Part shown: one piece after another, positions 14,529-22,349 of the stretch
How positions within the stretch are numbered: position 1 is the first letter of the stretch
How the letters are laid out: each line of letters starts with the position of its first letter
Program-made: the position numbers and the translations under genes
Notes under the pieces: model-generated
Database searches by the model: none
The model's input: the letters and a program-made list of their open reading frames with translations, nothing else
Told to the model about the DNA's origin: nothing
Origin: an uncultured Eubacteriales bacterium
GTDB lineage: Bacteria > Bacillota > Clostridia > Oscillospirales > Oscillospiraceae
DNA: 43,354 nt
Direction: 5' to 3'
Assembly (NCBI GenBank): GCA_900553135.1
Contig: USCO01000003.1
Location: 1 to 43,354 of the forward strand

Positions 14529-15710
14529 ATGTCCAAGGAATTGATCCGCCTGTCTGACTGTACCATGTCCTTTGACGGCGAGGTAGTCCTGGATCATTTG
14601 AACCTTTATATCAACGATCAGGAGTTTCTCACCCTGTTGGGGCCCAGCGGCTGCGGCAAGACCACCACACTGCGCATCATTGCCGGCTTCCAGACGCCCA
14701 CTTCGGGGGATGTGTTGTTTGACGGTGTGCGCATCAACGACGTGCCCCCCCACAAGCGGGCCATCAACACGGTGTTTCAGCGCTACGCCCTGTTTCCTCA
14801 CCTGAACGTGTTTGAAAATATCGCCTTTGGCCTGCGCATCCCCAAGGTGGACCCGCAGACCAAGAAGAAGATCAAGATCCCCGAGGAGGAGATCCGGGAG
14901 CGGGTCATGGAGATGCTCCACGTGGTCAACCTCAACGGCTTTGAAAAGCGGGCGGTGACCTCCCTCTCCGGCGGTCAGCAGCAGCGTGTGGCCATTGCCC
15001 GGGCCCTGGTGAACCGGCCCAAGGTGCTGCTGCTGGACGAGCCTCTGGGCGCTCTGGACCTGCGTCTGCGGAAAGACATGCAAAACGAGCTCAAGCGCAT
15101 CCAGCAGGCCATGGGCATCACCTTCATCTACGTCACCCACGACCAGGAGGAGGCCCTGTCCATGTCGGACACGGTGGTGGTCATGGACGGGGGCCGCATC
15201 CAGCAGATCGGCACCCCCGAGGACATCTACAACGAGCCCAAAAACGCCTTTGTGGCCGACTTCATCGGCGAGAGCAACATTCTCGACGGCATCATGCGCG
15301 CCGACGGGGTGGTGGAGATCTTCAACCGCCGCTTCCAGTGCCTGGACAGCGGCTTTGAGAAGGACGAGCCGGTGGACGTGGTCATCCGCCCCGAGGACGT
15401 GGACATCGTCCCCGAGAACGAGGGCCAGCTGAAGGGTACCGTCACCGCCGTCACCTTCAAGGGGGTCCACTACGACATCATCGTGGACTTTTACGGTTTC
15501 AAATGGCTCATTCAGACCACCGACCTGTCCCCCGTGGGTTCCCGCATCGGCATCAAGATCGACCCCGACGGCATCCACGTCATGAAAAAGAGCCAGTATT
15601 CCGGCATGTTCGGCGACTACTCCTCCTACTCCGAGGAGTACGAGGAGATCAGCGACGCCGAGTATACGCCGGAGGACGAGGAGGGGGAAGAGCGGGATGA
15701 AGCAGAATAA
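14529..15710 (+). CDS. potA: Spermidine/putrescine ABC transporter ATP-binding protein
   Basis: 393 aa. Walker A GPSGCGKTTTLR (about residue 37), signature LSGGQQQRVAIARAL, Walker B VLLLDEPLGALD, switch histidine in YVTHDQEEAL, then a C-terminal TOBE-like regulatory domain (about 240-345) and an unusually acidic tail (SSYSEEYEEISDAEYTPEDEE). Start at ATG 14529 after GGGGGAGG; the reading frame is open far upstream but that is the shadow of the pseudouridine synthase gene. It energises uptake by PotB and PotCD and overlaps potB by 14 nt. Confidence 0.95.
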   Translation: MSKELIRLSDCTMSFDGEVVLDHLNLYINDQEFLTLLGPSGCGKTTTLRIIAGFQTPTSGDVLFDGVRINDVPPHKRAINTVFQRYALFPHLNVFENIAFGLRIPKVDPQTKKKIKIPEEEIRERVMEMLHVVNLNGFEKRAVTSLSGGQQQRVAIARALVNRPKVLLLDEPLGALDLRLRKDMQNELKRIQQAMGITFIYVTHDQEEALSMSDTVVVMDGGRIQQIGTPEDIYNEPKNAFVADFIGESNILDGIMRADGVVEIFNRRFQCLDSGFEKDEPVDVVIRPEDVDIVPENEGQLKGTVTAVTFKGVHYDIIVDFYGFKWLIQTTDLSPVGSRIGIKIDPDGIHVMKKSQYSGMFGDYSSYSEEYEEISDAEYTPEDEEGEERDEAE

Positions 15711-16587
15711 ACTGGCCCTGTTTTCCCTGCCCTACGTGGTATGGATGGCCCTGTTCACCGTGGCCCCCATTTTGCTCATTCTGGGCTACGCCTTTACCAG
15801 CTCCGCCGGGGGCTTTACCCTGGACAACTTCCAGCGCATGGGGGAGTTCTGGATCGTGTTCCTGCGCTCCTTCCAGCTGGCCATTGTGGCCACGGCGGCC
15901 TGCCTGCTCATCGGCTACCCCATTGCCTGCTTCCTGGCCCGGGAGGGGCCCCGGTTCCAGCGCATCGCCATGGCCCTTATTATGCTGCCCATGTGGATGA
16001 ACTTCCTGCTGCGCACCTACGCCTGGATGTCTATTCTGGAAAACACCGGCCTTCTCAACCGGCTGTTCTCCTTTCTCCACGTCTTTGACCTGGTCAATGC
16101 CGTCAACGGCCTTCTAAACAGCGCCCTGGGCCTGCAGCTGGCCACCGACATCACCTACTTCAAGCTCATCGGCACCTCCGGCGCCGTGGTGCTGGGCATG
16201 GTGTATAACTACCTGCCCTTTATGATCCTGCCCATCTACTCGGTCATCGTCAAGCTGGACCACTCCCTGCTGGAGGCCGCCCATGATCTGGGGGCCGACT
16301 CGGTGACCACCTTCCGCCGGGTGATCTTCCCCCTGAGCCTGCCCGGCATCCTCTCCGGGGTGACCATGGTGTTTGTCCCCTCGGTGTCCACCTTTGCCAT
16401 CTCCCGTCTGCTGGGCGGCAATAACCTGATGCTGCTGGGCAACCTCATTGAGCTTCAGTTCACCGGCACGGCCTACGACCCCTATCTGGGCAGCGCCATC
16501 GCCCTGGTGATGATGGTCATTGTGGTGGCCTGCATGTATATCATGAACCGCTTCGGCGAGGGTGAAGAACAGGCGGTGATGCTATGA
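15697..16587 (+). CDS. potB: Spermidine/putrescine ABC transporter permease PotB
   Basis: 296 aa with six predicted membrane helices and the EAA-type loop EAAHDLGADSVTTFRRVIFPLSLPGI that contacts PotA. N-terminus LALFSLPYVVWMALFTVAPI is typical of the family. Translationally coupled at both ends (14-nt overlap with potA; ATGA overlap with the next gene). Confidence 0.95.
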   Translation: MKQNKLALFSLPYVVWMALFTVAPILLILGYAFTSSAGGFTLDNFQRMGEFWIVFLRSFQLAIVATAACLLIGYPIACFLAREGPRFQRIAMALIMLPMWMNFLLRTYAWMSILENTGLLNRLFSFLHVFDLVNAVNGLLNSALGLQLATDITYFKLIGTSGAVVLGMVYNYLPFMILPIYSVIVKLDHSLLEAAHDLGADSVTTFRRVIFPLSLPGILSGVTMVFVPSVSTFAISRLLGGNNLMLLGNLIELQFTGTAYDPYLGSAIALVMMVIVVACMYIMNRFGEGEEQAVML

Positions 16588-18539
16588 GACACAAGAAAAA
16601 CGGTGTGGGCAGCCGCGCCGCCATGGCCCTGCTCTTTGTATTCCTGTACGCCCCCATCTTTGTCCTCATGGTGTTCTCCTTCAACGACTCCAGCAGCCGT
16701 ACCGTGTGGAAGGGTTTTACTCTGCGCTGGTACGGAGAGCTTTTGCAGGACAGCATCATCCTCAACTCCATTTACACCACCCTTCTGGTGGCCCTGCTCT
16801 CCGCCATCATTGCCACTGTGGCGGGCACCTTTGCCGCCATCGGCTTTTACAACATGCGCCGCCGCTGGCGCACCCCCCTCATGACCATCAACAACATCCC
16901 CATGACCAACGCCGACATCGTCACCGGCGTGAGCCTGTGCCTGTTCTTTGTGGCCGCCTTTGCCTGCTATAACTCCTTTGTGCAGCAGTTCAACGCCAGC
17001 CACGAGCTTCAGCTGCCCGCGCTGGCCATGGGCTTTGGCACCCTGCTCATCGCCCACATCACCTTCAACATCCCCTACGTGATCTTGTCGGTGAGCCCCA
17101 AGCTCCACCAGATGGACAAGCACCTGGTGGAGGCGGCCCAGGATCTGGGCTGCACCTGGATGGGCGCCTTCTGGAAGGTGGTGCTGCCCGAGATCAAGCC
17201 GGGCATCGTCAACGGCCTGCTCATCGCCTTCACCATGTCGGTGGACGACTTCGTCATCAGCTACTTCACCGCCGGACCCTCCACCTCCACCCTGGCCATG
17301 ACCATCTACGGCATGGCGAAAAAGCGCATCAGTCCCAAAATCAACGCCGTCTCCACCCTGCTGTTTGTCACGGTGCTGCTGCTGCTCATTGTGGTCAACC
17401 TGCGGGAGATGCGCCAGGAGAAGGCTCTGAAAAATCCCGCTGCCCAAAAGGCACCCTCCCGCTGGGGCACCGCCCTGGGAGGCGGCGCCCTGGCCCTGCT
17501 GGTAGTGGTGCTGGTGGTCCTGTCCCAGAAGAGCGGCGACCGGGTGGTCAACGTGTGCGGCTGGGGCGAGAACATCGAGCCCTCCCTGATCCAGCAGTTT
17601 GAGGAGGAGACAGGCATCCGGGTCAACTACCAGACCGCGGAAAACAACGAGGCCATGTACTCCAAGGTGGTACTGGGCGGCTCGGGCTACGACGTGGTGG
17701 TCCCCTCGGACTACATGGTCTCCCGCATGCGCCAGGAGGGCCTGCTGGCCGAGCTGAACTTTGACAACATCCCCAACTTCCAGCTCATTGATCCCCAGTA
17801 CCAGCACCTCACCTACGACCCGGAGAACCTCTACTCTGTACCCTACACCTGGGGCACCCTGGGTATCATCTACAACACCACCATGGTGGACGAGCCCATC
17901 ACCAGCTGGGACGCCCTCTTTGATCCCAAGTACGCCGGTCAGGTGCTGATGATCAACAACCCCCGCGACGCCCTGGCCACCGCCCTGATGAGCCTGGACT
18001 ACTCCATCAATACCCAGGACGAGGGGGAGATCCGGGAAGCCTACGAGCGCCTGGCCCAGGCCAAGGCGGACGGGGTCTACCAGTCCTTCGTGGCCGACGA
18101 GGTGTACGACAAGATGGAGGCCGGCGAGGCCGCCATTGCCGTGTACTATGCGGGCGACTTCCTCTCCATGCACGAGAATAACCCCGACCTGGCCTATGTT
18201 GTGCCCGAGAGCGGCTCCAACTGGTTTGTGGACGCCATGTGCGTGCTGGCCGACGCCCAGCACAAGGAGGAGGCCGAGGCCTGGATCAACTTCATCTGCT
18301 CCACCAGCTCCAGCCTGGCCAACATGGACTACATCTGGTACGCCTCTCCCAACTCCCAGGCTCTGGCAGAGTACCCCGACTACTACTACGAGACCTACGG
18401 GGAGGAGATGGACCCGGACCTCTATTCCATCATGGCCGCCCCCGCCGACGTTCTGGCCCGCTGTGAGGCCTACGAGGCCCTGCCCCCCGCCATCGACACC
18501 CTGTATAAGGATCTGTGGACCGAGCTGGGCATCGGCTGA
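16584..18539 (+). CDS. potCD: PotC permease - PotD substrate-binding protein fusion
   Basis: 651 aa. Residues 1 to about 280 form the PotC permease, with EAAQDLGCTWMGAFWKVVLPEIKPGI as the EAA loop. A further membrane helix near 295-312 (GTALGGGALALLVVVLVVLS) joins it to a PotD-like periplasmic-binding domain (about 320-651: VNVCGWGENIEPSLIQQFEEETGIRV, GYDVVVPSDYMVSRM, LYSVPYTWGTLGIIYN). The fusion tethers the polyamine receptor outside the membrane, replacing a lipoprotein anchor. Fusions of this type occur in other Firmicutes. Exact polyamine preference cannot be read from sequence. Confidence 0.94.
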   Translation: MRHKKNGVGSRAAMALLFVFLYAPIFVLMVFSFNDSSSRTVWKGFTLRWYGELLQDSIILNSIYTTLLVALLSAIIATVAGTFAAIGFYNMRRRWRTPLMTINNIPMTNADIVTGVSLCLFFVAAFACYNSFVQQFNASHELQLPALAMGFGTLLIAHITFNIPYVILSVSPKLHQMDKHLVEAAQDLGCTWMGAFWKVVLPEIKPGIVNGLLIAFTMSVDDFVISYFTAGPSTSTLAMTIYGMAKKRISPKINAVSTLLFVTVLLLLIVVNLREMRQEKALKNPAAQKAPSRWGTALGGGALALLVVVLVVLSQKSGDRVVNVCGWGENIEPSLIQQFEEETGIRVNYQTAENNEAMYSKVVLGGSGYDVVVPSDYMVSRMRQEGLLAELNFDNIPNFQLIDPQYQHLTYDPENLYSVPYTWGTLGIIYNTTMVDEPITSWDALFDPKYAGQVLMINNPRDALATALMSLDYSINTQDEGEIREAYERLAQAKADGVYQSFVADEVYDKMEAGEAAIAVYYAGDFLSMHENNPDLAYVVPESGSNWFVDAMCVLADAQHKEEAEAWINFICSTSSSLANMDYIWYASPNSQALAEYPDYYYETYGEEMDPDLYSIMAAPADVLARCEAYEALPPAIDTLYKDLWTELGIG

Positions 18540-18552
18540 CCCATTTCATGAC

Positions 18553-18594
18553 ACAAAGACCGCGCTCCCGGTGGAGCGCGGCCTTTGTTTTTAT
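18553..18594 (+). terminator. Terminator of the pot operon
   Basis: Stem ACAAAGACCGCGCTCC (18553-18568) with complement ending at 18588 (one A-C mismatch), 4-nt loop, then a T-rich run. Confidence 0.88.
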
Positions 18595-18701
18595 GTTTAC
18601 ATTTTATTCACCGTTTAGTCCAAAATTTTTGATGATTTATTCTGTGGATATGGTATCCTTGTTCTCGGATCAAGGATCCAATGTTTTCCCCCTTTCTTGA
18701 T

Positions 18702-18896
18702 GGCGGTATCACTCCTGTACCGCCCGGACGGCGGGTCCCGCACGCCCTCTGTCCACCCAGGCGCCTCCGGTGGCTGCACCGGATCAACCTGATTTTTAGG
18801 CGCGCTGCGCGCCTCACTGTCACCCGGACCGGGCATCGGCCTGCTCCGGGTGGCAGACCAAGTATTCTCCGGTCTGGTGTTCCAGGCCGGTTTTTT
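18702..18896 (+). ncRNA. Candidate structured RNA with its own terminator (unassigned)
   Basis: No convincing gene occupies 18595-18905. The plus strand folds into successive hairpins: GGCGGTA with TACCGCC (18702-18708/18718-18724); TCCGGTG with CACCGGA (18766-18772/18777-18783); palindromic GGCGCGC-T-GCGCGCC (18799-18813); and a 12-bp stem 18817-18828 with 18845-18856. It ends in a CCGGTCTGG hairpin (18869-18890) plus six T. I matched it to none of 6S, SRP, tmRNA, RNase P or common riboswitches, and saw no clear promoter. A decayed coding remnant is an alternative. Confidence 0.35.
18869..18896 (+). terminator. Plus-strand terminator-like hairpin ending the structured region
   Basis: 9-bp stem (one G-T pair), TGTT loop, then TTTTTT on the plus strand. 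No plus-strand gene lies directly upstream apart from the already terminated pot operon. Confidence 0.65.
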
Positions 18897-18900
18897 GATG

Positions 18901-18936
18901 CAAAAAAGAACCCGAAGCTCTAGGCTTCGGGTTCTT
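18901..18936 (-). terminator. Terminator of thyA-dfrA
   Basis: 13-bp stem AAGAACCCGAAGC (18906-18918) with GCTTCGGGTTCTT (18924-18936), then U-run on the minus strand, directly after the dfrA stop. Confidence 0.92.
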
Positions 18937-18937
18937 C

Positions 18938-19414
18938 TTATTTTCTGTGGTAGGTGACATAGTGGTAGGCGATCCCGTCCTGTTCCAGGCTCTCGCTCTC
19001 CTCGACGATCTCCCACTCCTCCGACTTGTCCAGGTCGGGGAAGTAGGTGTCGGCAGGAAAGGCGGCGTGGATTTTCGTAATATAGGCAGTGTCGCAGTAG
19101 GGCAGCAGCTGCTCATACACCGAAGCGCCCCCGATGACAAAGGCGTCTCCATCCGCCTGCTGCACCAGCTCCTCCACGGAGGCAAACACCTCTGCCCCCT
19201 CCGCCTGGAACTGGGGATTGCGGGAAAGGATCAGGTTGCGCCGGTTCTTCAGGGGCCGCCCTCCGGGGAAGGTGGCCAGGGTCTTGCGGCCCAAAATCAC
19301 CGTGTGCCCCGAGGTCAGGGTGCGGAAACGCTTCAAGTCCTCCTTCAGGTAGACCAGCTGGTCCCCGTCCTTTCCGATGGCCCAGTTCTGGTCCACCGCT
19401 ACGATCAGATTCAT
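18938..19414 (-). CDS. dfrA: Dihydrofolate reductase
   Basis: 158 aa, typical length. It reduces dihydrofolate to tetrahydrofolate with NADPH. N-terminus MNLIVAVDQNWAIGKDG (substrate loop), HTVILGRKTLATFPGGRPLKNRRN and FVIGGASVYEQLLPYCDTAYITKI are family motifs. Ribosome site GGGAGG lies 7 nt upstream. It follows thyA, which regenerates its substrate. Confidence 0.96.
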   Translation of the reverse strand: MNLIVAVDQNWAIGKDGDQLVYLKEDLKRFRTLTSGHTVILGRKTLATFPGGRPLKNRRNLILSRNPQFQAEGAEVFASVEELVQQADGDAFVIGGASVYEQLLPYCDTAYITKIHAAFPADTYFPDLDKSEEWEIVEESESLEQDGIAYHYVTYHRK

Positions 19415-19465
19415 GTCGGTACCTCCCGGTCAATTCCTAATTTCTAACTCCTAATTCCTAACTCT

Positions 19466-20296
19466 TTACACCGCCACGGGGATCTTCGCTTCCAGGGGGT
19501 GGGCCTGATAGCCCTCCAGGCGGAAACTGTCCTTGGTAAAGGCGTAGAAGTCGGTGATGGTCTTGTCCATGACAAAGGTGGGAGCGTCATAGGGCTTGCG
19601 GGCAATGATCTCCTCCACGATGGGCACATGTCTATCATAAATGTGAGCATCCGCAATGACGTGGACCAGCTCTCCCGCCTCCAGGCCGGAGACCTGGGCG
19701 AACATATGCAGCAGCACAGCGTACTGCATCACGTTCCAGCCGTTGGCGGTGAGCATATCCTGAGAGCGCTGGTTCAGGATACCGTTGAGGGTGTTGCCGC
19801 TGACGTTGAAGGTCATGGAATAGGCGCAGGGGTAGAGGGCCATCTCGCTGAGGTCGTGGTGGTTATAGAGGTTTGTGAGGATGCGGCGGGAGCCGGGGTC
19901 GTGTTTCAGGTCCCACAGCACCTTGTCCACCTGGTCCATATCCCCCTGGGGATAGTGGTGCTTCACCCCCAGCTGATAGCCGTAGGCCTTGCCGATGGTG
20001 CCGTTCTCATCGGCCCAGGCGTCCCAGATGTGGCTGGACAGCTGGTGAACGTCGTTGGACTTCTTCTGCCAAATCCACAATAGCTCGTCCACGGCGGATT
20101 TCAAAAACTGCTTGCGCACCGTGATGATGGGAAACTCCCGGCGCAGGTCGTAGCGGTTGACCACACCAAACAGCTTGATGGTGTGGGCGGGGGTGCCGTC
20201 CTCCCACCGGGGGCGGACGGGGCGGTCGGTGTCCCAGACTCCTTTGCTCAGGATGTCCTGGCAGGTCTGGATAAATACCTGATCGGCGTAGCTCAT
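19466..20296 (-). CDS. thyA: Thymidylate synthase
   Basis: 276 aa. It makes dTMP from dUMP and methylene-tetrahydrofolate. PGSRRILTNLYNH supplies phosphate-binding arginines; the catalytic cysteine is in MALYPCAYSM, where the usual PPCH histidine is replaced by alanine; NQRSQDMLTANGWNVMQYAVLLHMFAQVSG and HVIADAHIYDRH are the C-terminal motifs. Start at ATG 20296 after AAGGA. Cotranscribed with dfrA. Confidence 0.95.
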   Translation of the reverse strand: MSYADQVFIQTCQDILSKGVWDTDRPVRPRWEDGTPAHTIKLFGVVNRYDLRREFPIITVRKQFLKSAVDELLWIWQKKSNDVHQLSSHIWDAWADENGTIGKAYGYQLGVKHHYPQGDMDQVDKVLWDLKHDPGSRRILTNLYNHHDLSEMALYPCAYSMTFNVSGNTLNGILNQRSQDMLTANGWNVMQYAVLLHMFAQVSGLEAGELVHVIADAHIYDRHVPIVEEIIARKPYDAPTFVMDKTITDFYAFTKDSFRLEGYQAHPLEAKIPVAV

Positions 20297-20368
20297 GGGT
20301 GTCGTTCCTTTCTCGCGTGTATGCCGGAAATCTATGATTTCTCCCATACGGAGCCATATTTTCTCCTC

Positions 20369-20397
20369 ATCATACCATAAAGCGGGACGGGAGACAA
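20369..20397 (-). promoter_or_regulatory. Promoter of thyA-dfrA
   Basis: Minus strand TTGTCT (20397-20392), 17-bp spacer ending in TGG, TATGAT (20374-20369). The -35 box lies inside the terminator that ends the spoIIID 3' segment. Confidence 0.65.
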
Positions 20398-20412
20398 GAT
20401 GTCTCCCGTCCC
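20384..20412 (-). terminator. Terminator hairpin behind the spoIIID 3' segment
   Basis: Perfect 13-bp stem GGGACGGGAGACA (20384-20396) with 20400-20412, loop AGA, one base after the spoIIID stop. The U-run is weak (GCTTTAT). Confidence 0.6.
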
Positions 20413-20413
20413 C

Positions 20414-20552
20414 TCATTCCCCCTTATATTTCCTCCGGGTGGCAAGGCCCCCCCGGATGTGCCGCTGGGCCTTGTTCTCCTCCAGCACCTGTTTGGCCTG
20501 GAGATACAAGGGCCGGTTAAAGGCCGGGAGCCGCTCCGATAGGTCCTTGTGT
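20414..20552 (-). CDS. spoIIID: SpoIIID, 3' segment of the interrupted gene
   Basis: The frame reads HKDLSERLPAFNRPLYLQAK, then QVLEENKAQRHIRGGLATRR and a stop at 20414-20416. This matches the C-terminal half of SpoIIID, the mother-cell transcription regulator (B. subtilis: HKDLTERLP ... SIRHLRGGEATKKKYK). The helix-turn-helix N-terminal half is missing here and lies about 7 kb away at 27542-27656 on the same strand. The segment has no start codon or ribosome site and overlaps the recombinase 3' end in another frame. A terminator hairpin follows directly, as expected for a real gene end. Joined to its 5' half it gives an 82-aa protein (B. subtilis SpoIIID is 93 aa). Confidence 0.9.
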
Positions 20553-22061
20553 TTGGTGGTAACAATCCGGAACGTTCTCCCCCCGCAAGCAGATCTCCGC
20601 CCGGCCCTCCGGGGACACCCGTATTTTCTCCAGCACCTGCTTGAGCTGCTGGTTGGTCATAGCGGCCACATCCACCAGGCTTCTCCCGGTGGGAAACAGG
20701 CGCTCCAGCAGCGCCTCCAGCGCCCCCGGGTTTAGCCGCCCAAGGGAGAGGGCCTTCTCTTCCTCCTCCAGACGGCCTATCTCCCGCCCCAGGCCCGCCA
20801 GCTTCTCCTCCAGCTGGGCTTGGGAGAGGAGTTCCCGGGCGTACAGCTCCACATACCGCTGCCGCTCCCGCTGAAGCCGCCCCAGCCGGGCCCGCACCTC
20901 CTTCTCCCGGCCCTCATCCCCGTATCGCTCCCCATATCGCCGGGCCAGAAGCTGCCTGGCATAGGTCAGGGCCCCCGGTTCCCCCTCCAGCACCCGGACA
21001 AAATACCCCTGCACCGCGGCGGTGAGCGCCCCCTCCTCCAGGGTCACTCCATTGCCGCAGCAGGCCGCCCCCCTGCCGCTGTGCCCCGAGCAGCCCCAGC
21101 GCACATAGGTATTGCGGTAGGTGCGCACCATGCGGCGGAAGGACCAGCCGCAGGCCGTGCACTGAATGAGAGTGGAAAACAGGTGCTTGTTGCTCTGGCG
21201 CACCCGGTCCACCTGAAAGGCCCGGCCCCGCTCCTTCCGGATGGCCTCCGCCTGAATGAACAGTTCCCGGGAGATGATGGCAAGCTCGGGCCGCTTCACC
21301 ACCATCCACGCCTCCTCTTCCCGTGCCCTGCGCCGCCCGGTGAGAAAGTCGGCCACCTCCTCCTTGCCGTTGATGACCTCTCCTATGTACAGCCGGTTTG
21401 CCAGGATGCGGCACACGGCGTTCTGGGTCCAGCGGCACCCCCGCTTGGTGGGGATGCCCCTCTCGTTGAGCCGAGCGGCGATCTGGGCCGCGCCGCAGCC
21501 CTCCTGGGTGTACCAGCCAAAGATCTGCCCCACCACGGCGGCCTCTCCCGGGTTGATGGTCAGGTGGAAGTAGTCCCCCGCCTGCTTGTCATAGCCGTAG
21601 ACCAGGTTGGGCACCCGGCCCTTCTCCCCGTTGAGCTTTTTGCCGAACTTCACCCGCTTGGAGGTGTTGGCGCTCTCCTCCTGGGCCAGGGCTCCGAAAA
21701 TGGTCAGGACAAATTCGCTGCTGCCCATGCTGGTCATGTTGGCGGTCAAAAACTGGGTCTCGATGCCCAGGGCCTTCAGCTCCCGCACATTTTGCAGCAG
21801 GTCCACCGTGTTGCGGGCAAAGCGGGAGATGTCCTTCACCACCACCTGGTCAAAGCTCCCCCGCCTGGCGTCGGCCATCATATGTAAAAACTCCCGGCGG
21901 TTCCGCACCTTGGTGCCCGAAATCCCCTCGTCGGCGTACAGCCCCACCAGGGTATCCCCGGTGCGGCGGGTGTACTGAGCAAAAAACTCCTTCTGGGCCT
22001 CCAGGCTGTTAAGCTGGTCCTCCTTGTCGGTGGAGACCCGGCAGTAGGCGGCGATTCTCAT
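20517..22061 (-). CDS. Large serine recombinase, proposed spoIIID-element excisionase/integrase
   Basis: 514 aa. Resolvase catalytic domain at residues 1-150: active-site serine in YCRVSTDKEDQLNSLEAQ, with FDQVVVKDISRFARN supplying catalytic arginines. Recombinase domain about 160-260 (YGYDKQAGDY, LNERGIPTKRG, ILANRLYIGEV), zinc ribbon (CTACGWSFRRM, later CSGHSGRGAACCGNG), then a coiled coil around 385-440. Start ATG 22061 with GGGAGG. Preceded by a 41-aa ORF and a sigma-E-like promoter. The last dozen codons cross the att site into spoIIID DNA in another frame, so excision would change the C-terminus. Related in type to SpoIVCA, which excises skin. Confidence 0.93.
   Translation of the reverse strand: MRIAAYCRVSTDKEDQLNSLEAQKEFFAQYTRRTGDTLVGLYADEGISGTKVRNRREFLHMMADARRGSFDQVVVKDISRFARNTVDLLQNVRELKALGIETQFLTANMTSMGSSEFVLTIFGALAQEESANTSKRVKFGKKLNGEKGRVPNLVYGYDKQAGDYFHLTINPGEAAVVGQIFGWYTQEGCGAAQIAARLNERGIPTKRGCRWTQNAVCRILANRLYIGEVINGKEEVADFLTGRRRAREEEAWMVVKRPELAIISRELFIQAEAIRKERGRAFQVDRVRQSNKHLFSTLIQCTACGWSFRRMVRTYRNTYVRWGCSGHSGRGAACCGNGVTLEEGALTAAVQGYFVRVLEGEPGALTYARQLLARRYGERYGDEGREKEVRARLGRLQRERQRYVELYARELLSQAQLEEKLAGLGREIGRLEEEEKALSLGRLNPGALEALLERLFPTGRSLVDVAAMTNQQLKQVLEKIRVSPEGRAEICLRGENVPDCYHQTQGPIGAAPGL
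20548..20559 (-). other. Proposed attachment site at the recombinase end of the element
   Basis: Minus strand CCACCAAACACA (20559-20548). It shares CCACCnnACACA with the site at 27553-27542. The common ACACA occupies the same codon register in both spoIIID halves, so exchange there restores the frame. Confidence 0.75.
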
Positions 22062-22115
22062 GGCGTATTCCTCCCTTTAAAAATGGGCCCCGCCTGTGCG
22101 GAACCCTCGGTTTCC

Positions 22116-22241
22116 CTATGGTCGTTCCTCCCGCAGCGCCTGCTCCACCTTGGTCCAGTTCACTTCCATCAGGGCCTGGACCAGGAGCCGCGCCGTCACA
22201 GCGGGCGGGTTGGGGTCGCGGATCTCAACGCGAACCTTCAC
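22116..22241 (-). CDS. 41-aa protein upstream of the recombinase, unknown function
   Basis: GTG start 7 nt after a full AAGGAGG ribosome site; begins MKVRVEIRDPNPPAVTARLL and ends QALREERP. It has no known domain that I recognise. It lies 54 nt upstream of the recombinase on the same strand, behind a sigma-E-like promoter, so the two are probably cotranscribed. A small gene beside a large serine recombinase could encode a recombination directionality factor, which would let the integrase excise; this is inference from position only. Confidence 0.6.
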   Translation of the reverse strand: MKVRVEIRDPNPPAVTARLLVQALMEVNWTKVEQALREERP

Positions 22242-22265
22242 CTTCCCACCTCCTTCCCTGCCTTC

Positions 22266-22294
22266 ACTGTATGCAGGGCTTGTCCCAAGTATCC
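22266..22294 (-). promoter_or_regulatory. Sigma-E-like promoter of the recombinase operon
   Basis: Minus strand GGATACT (22294-22288), 14-bp spacer, CATACAGT (22273-22266), close to the sporulation sigma-E pattern GHATRTT-N14-CATAYAHT. The start codon is 25 nt downstream. No good TTGACA/TATAAT pair was seen here. Confidence 0.6.
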
Positions 22295-22298
22295 CGAA

Positions 22299-22332
22299 AA
22301 AGCAAGGGCCCGCCGGAGTCCGGCGGGCCCTT
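22299..22332 (-). terminator. Terminator of metY-iscS-iscU
   Basis: Perfect 13-bp GC-rich stem (22304-22316 with 22320-22332), loop AGT, followed by GCTTTTTC on the minus strand. It separates the sulfur operon from the recombinase operon. Confidence 0.9.
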
Positions 22333-22349
22333 GGGGCTCTTTGATTTTG

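Noticed and set aside
16482..18263. Long minus-strand open frame (593 codons) opposite potCD
   Set aside because: Antisense shadow with biased composition; potCD motifs are clear on the plus strand.
18840..18860. GGGTGGC resembling a T-box core
   Set aside because: The rest of the T-box sequence is missing and the following gene is on the other strand.
20517..20580. Apparent single-base frameshift in the recombinase at a G6 run
   Set aside because: The other frame downstream looked like a better C-terminus, but it is the C-terminal half of SpoIIID, whose 5' half is 7 kb away. The recombinase is intact and simply ends past the att site.
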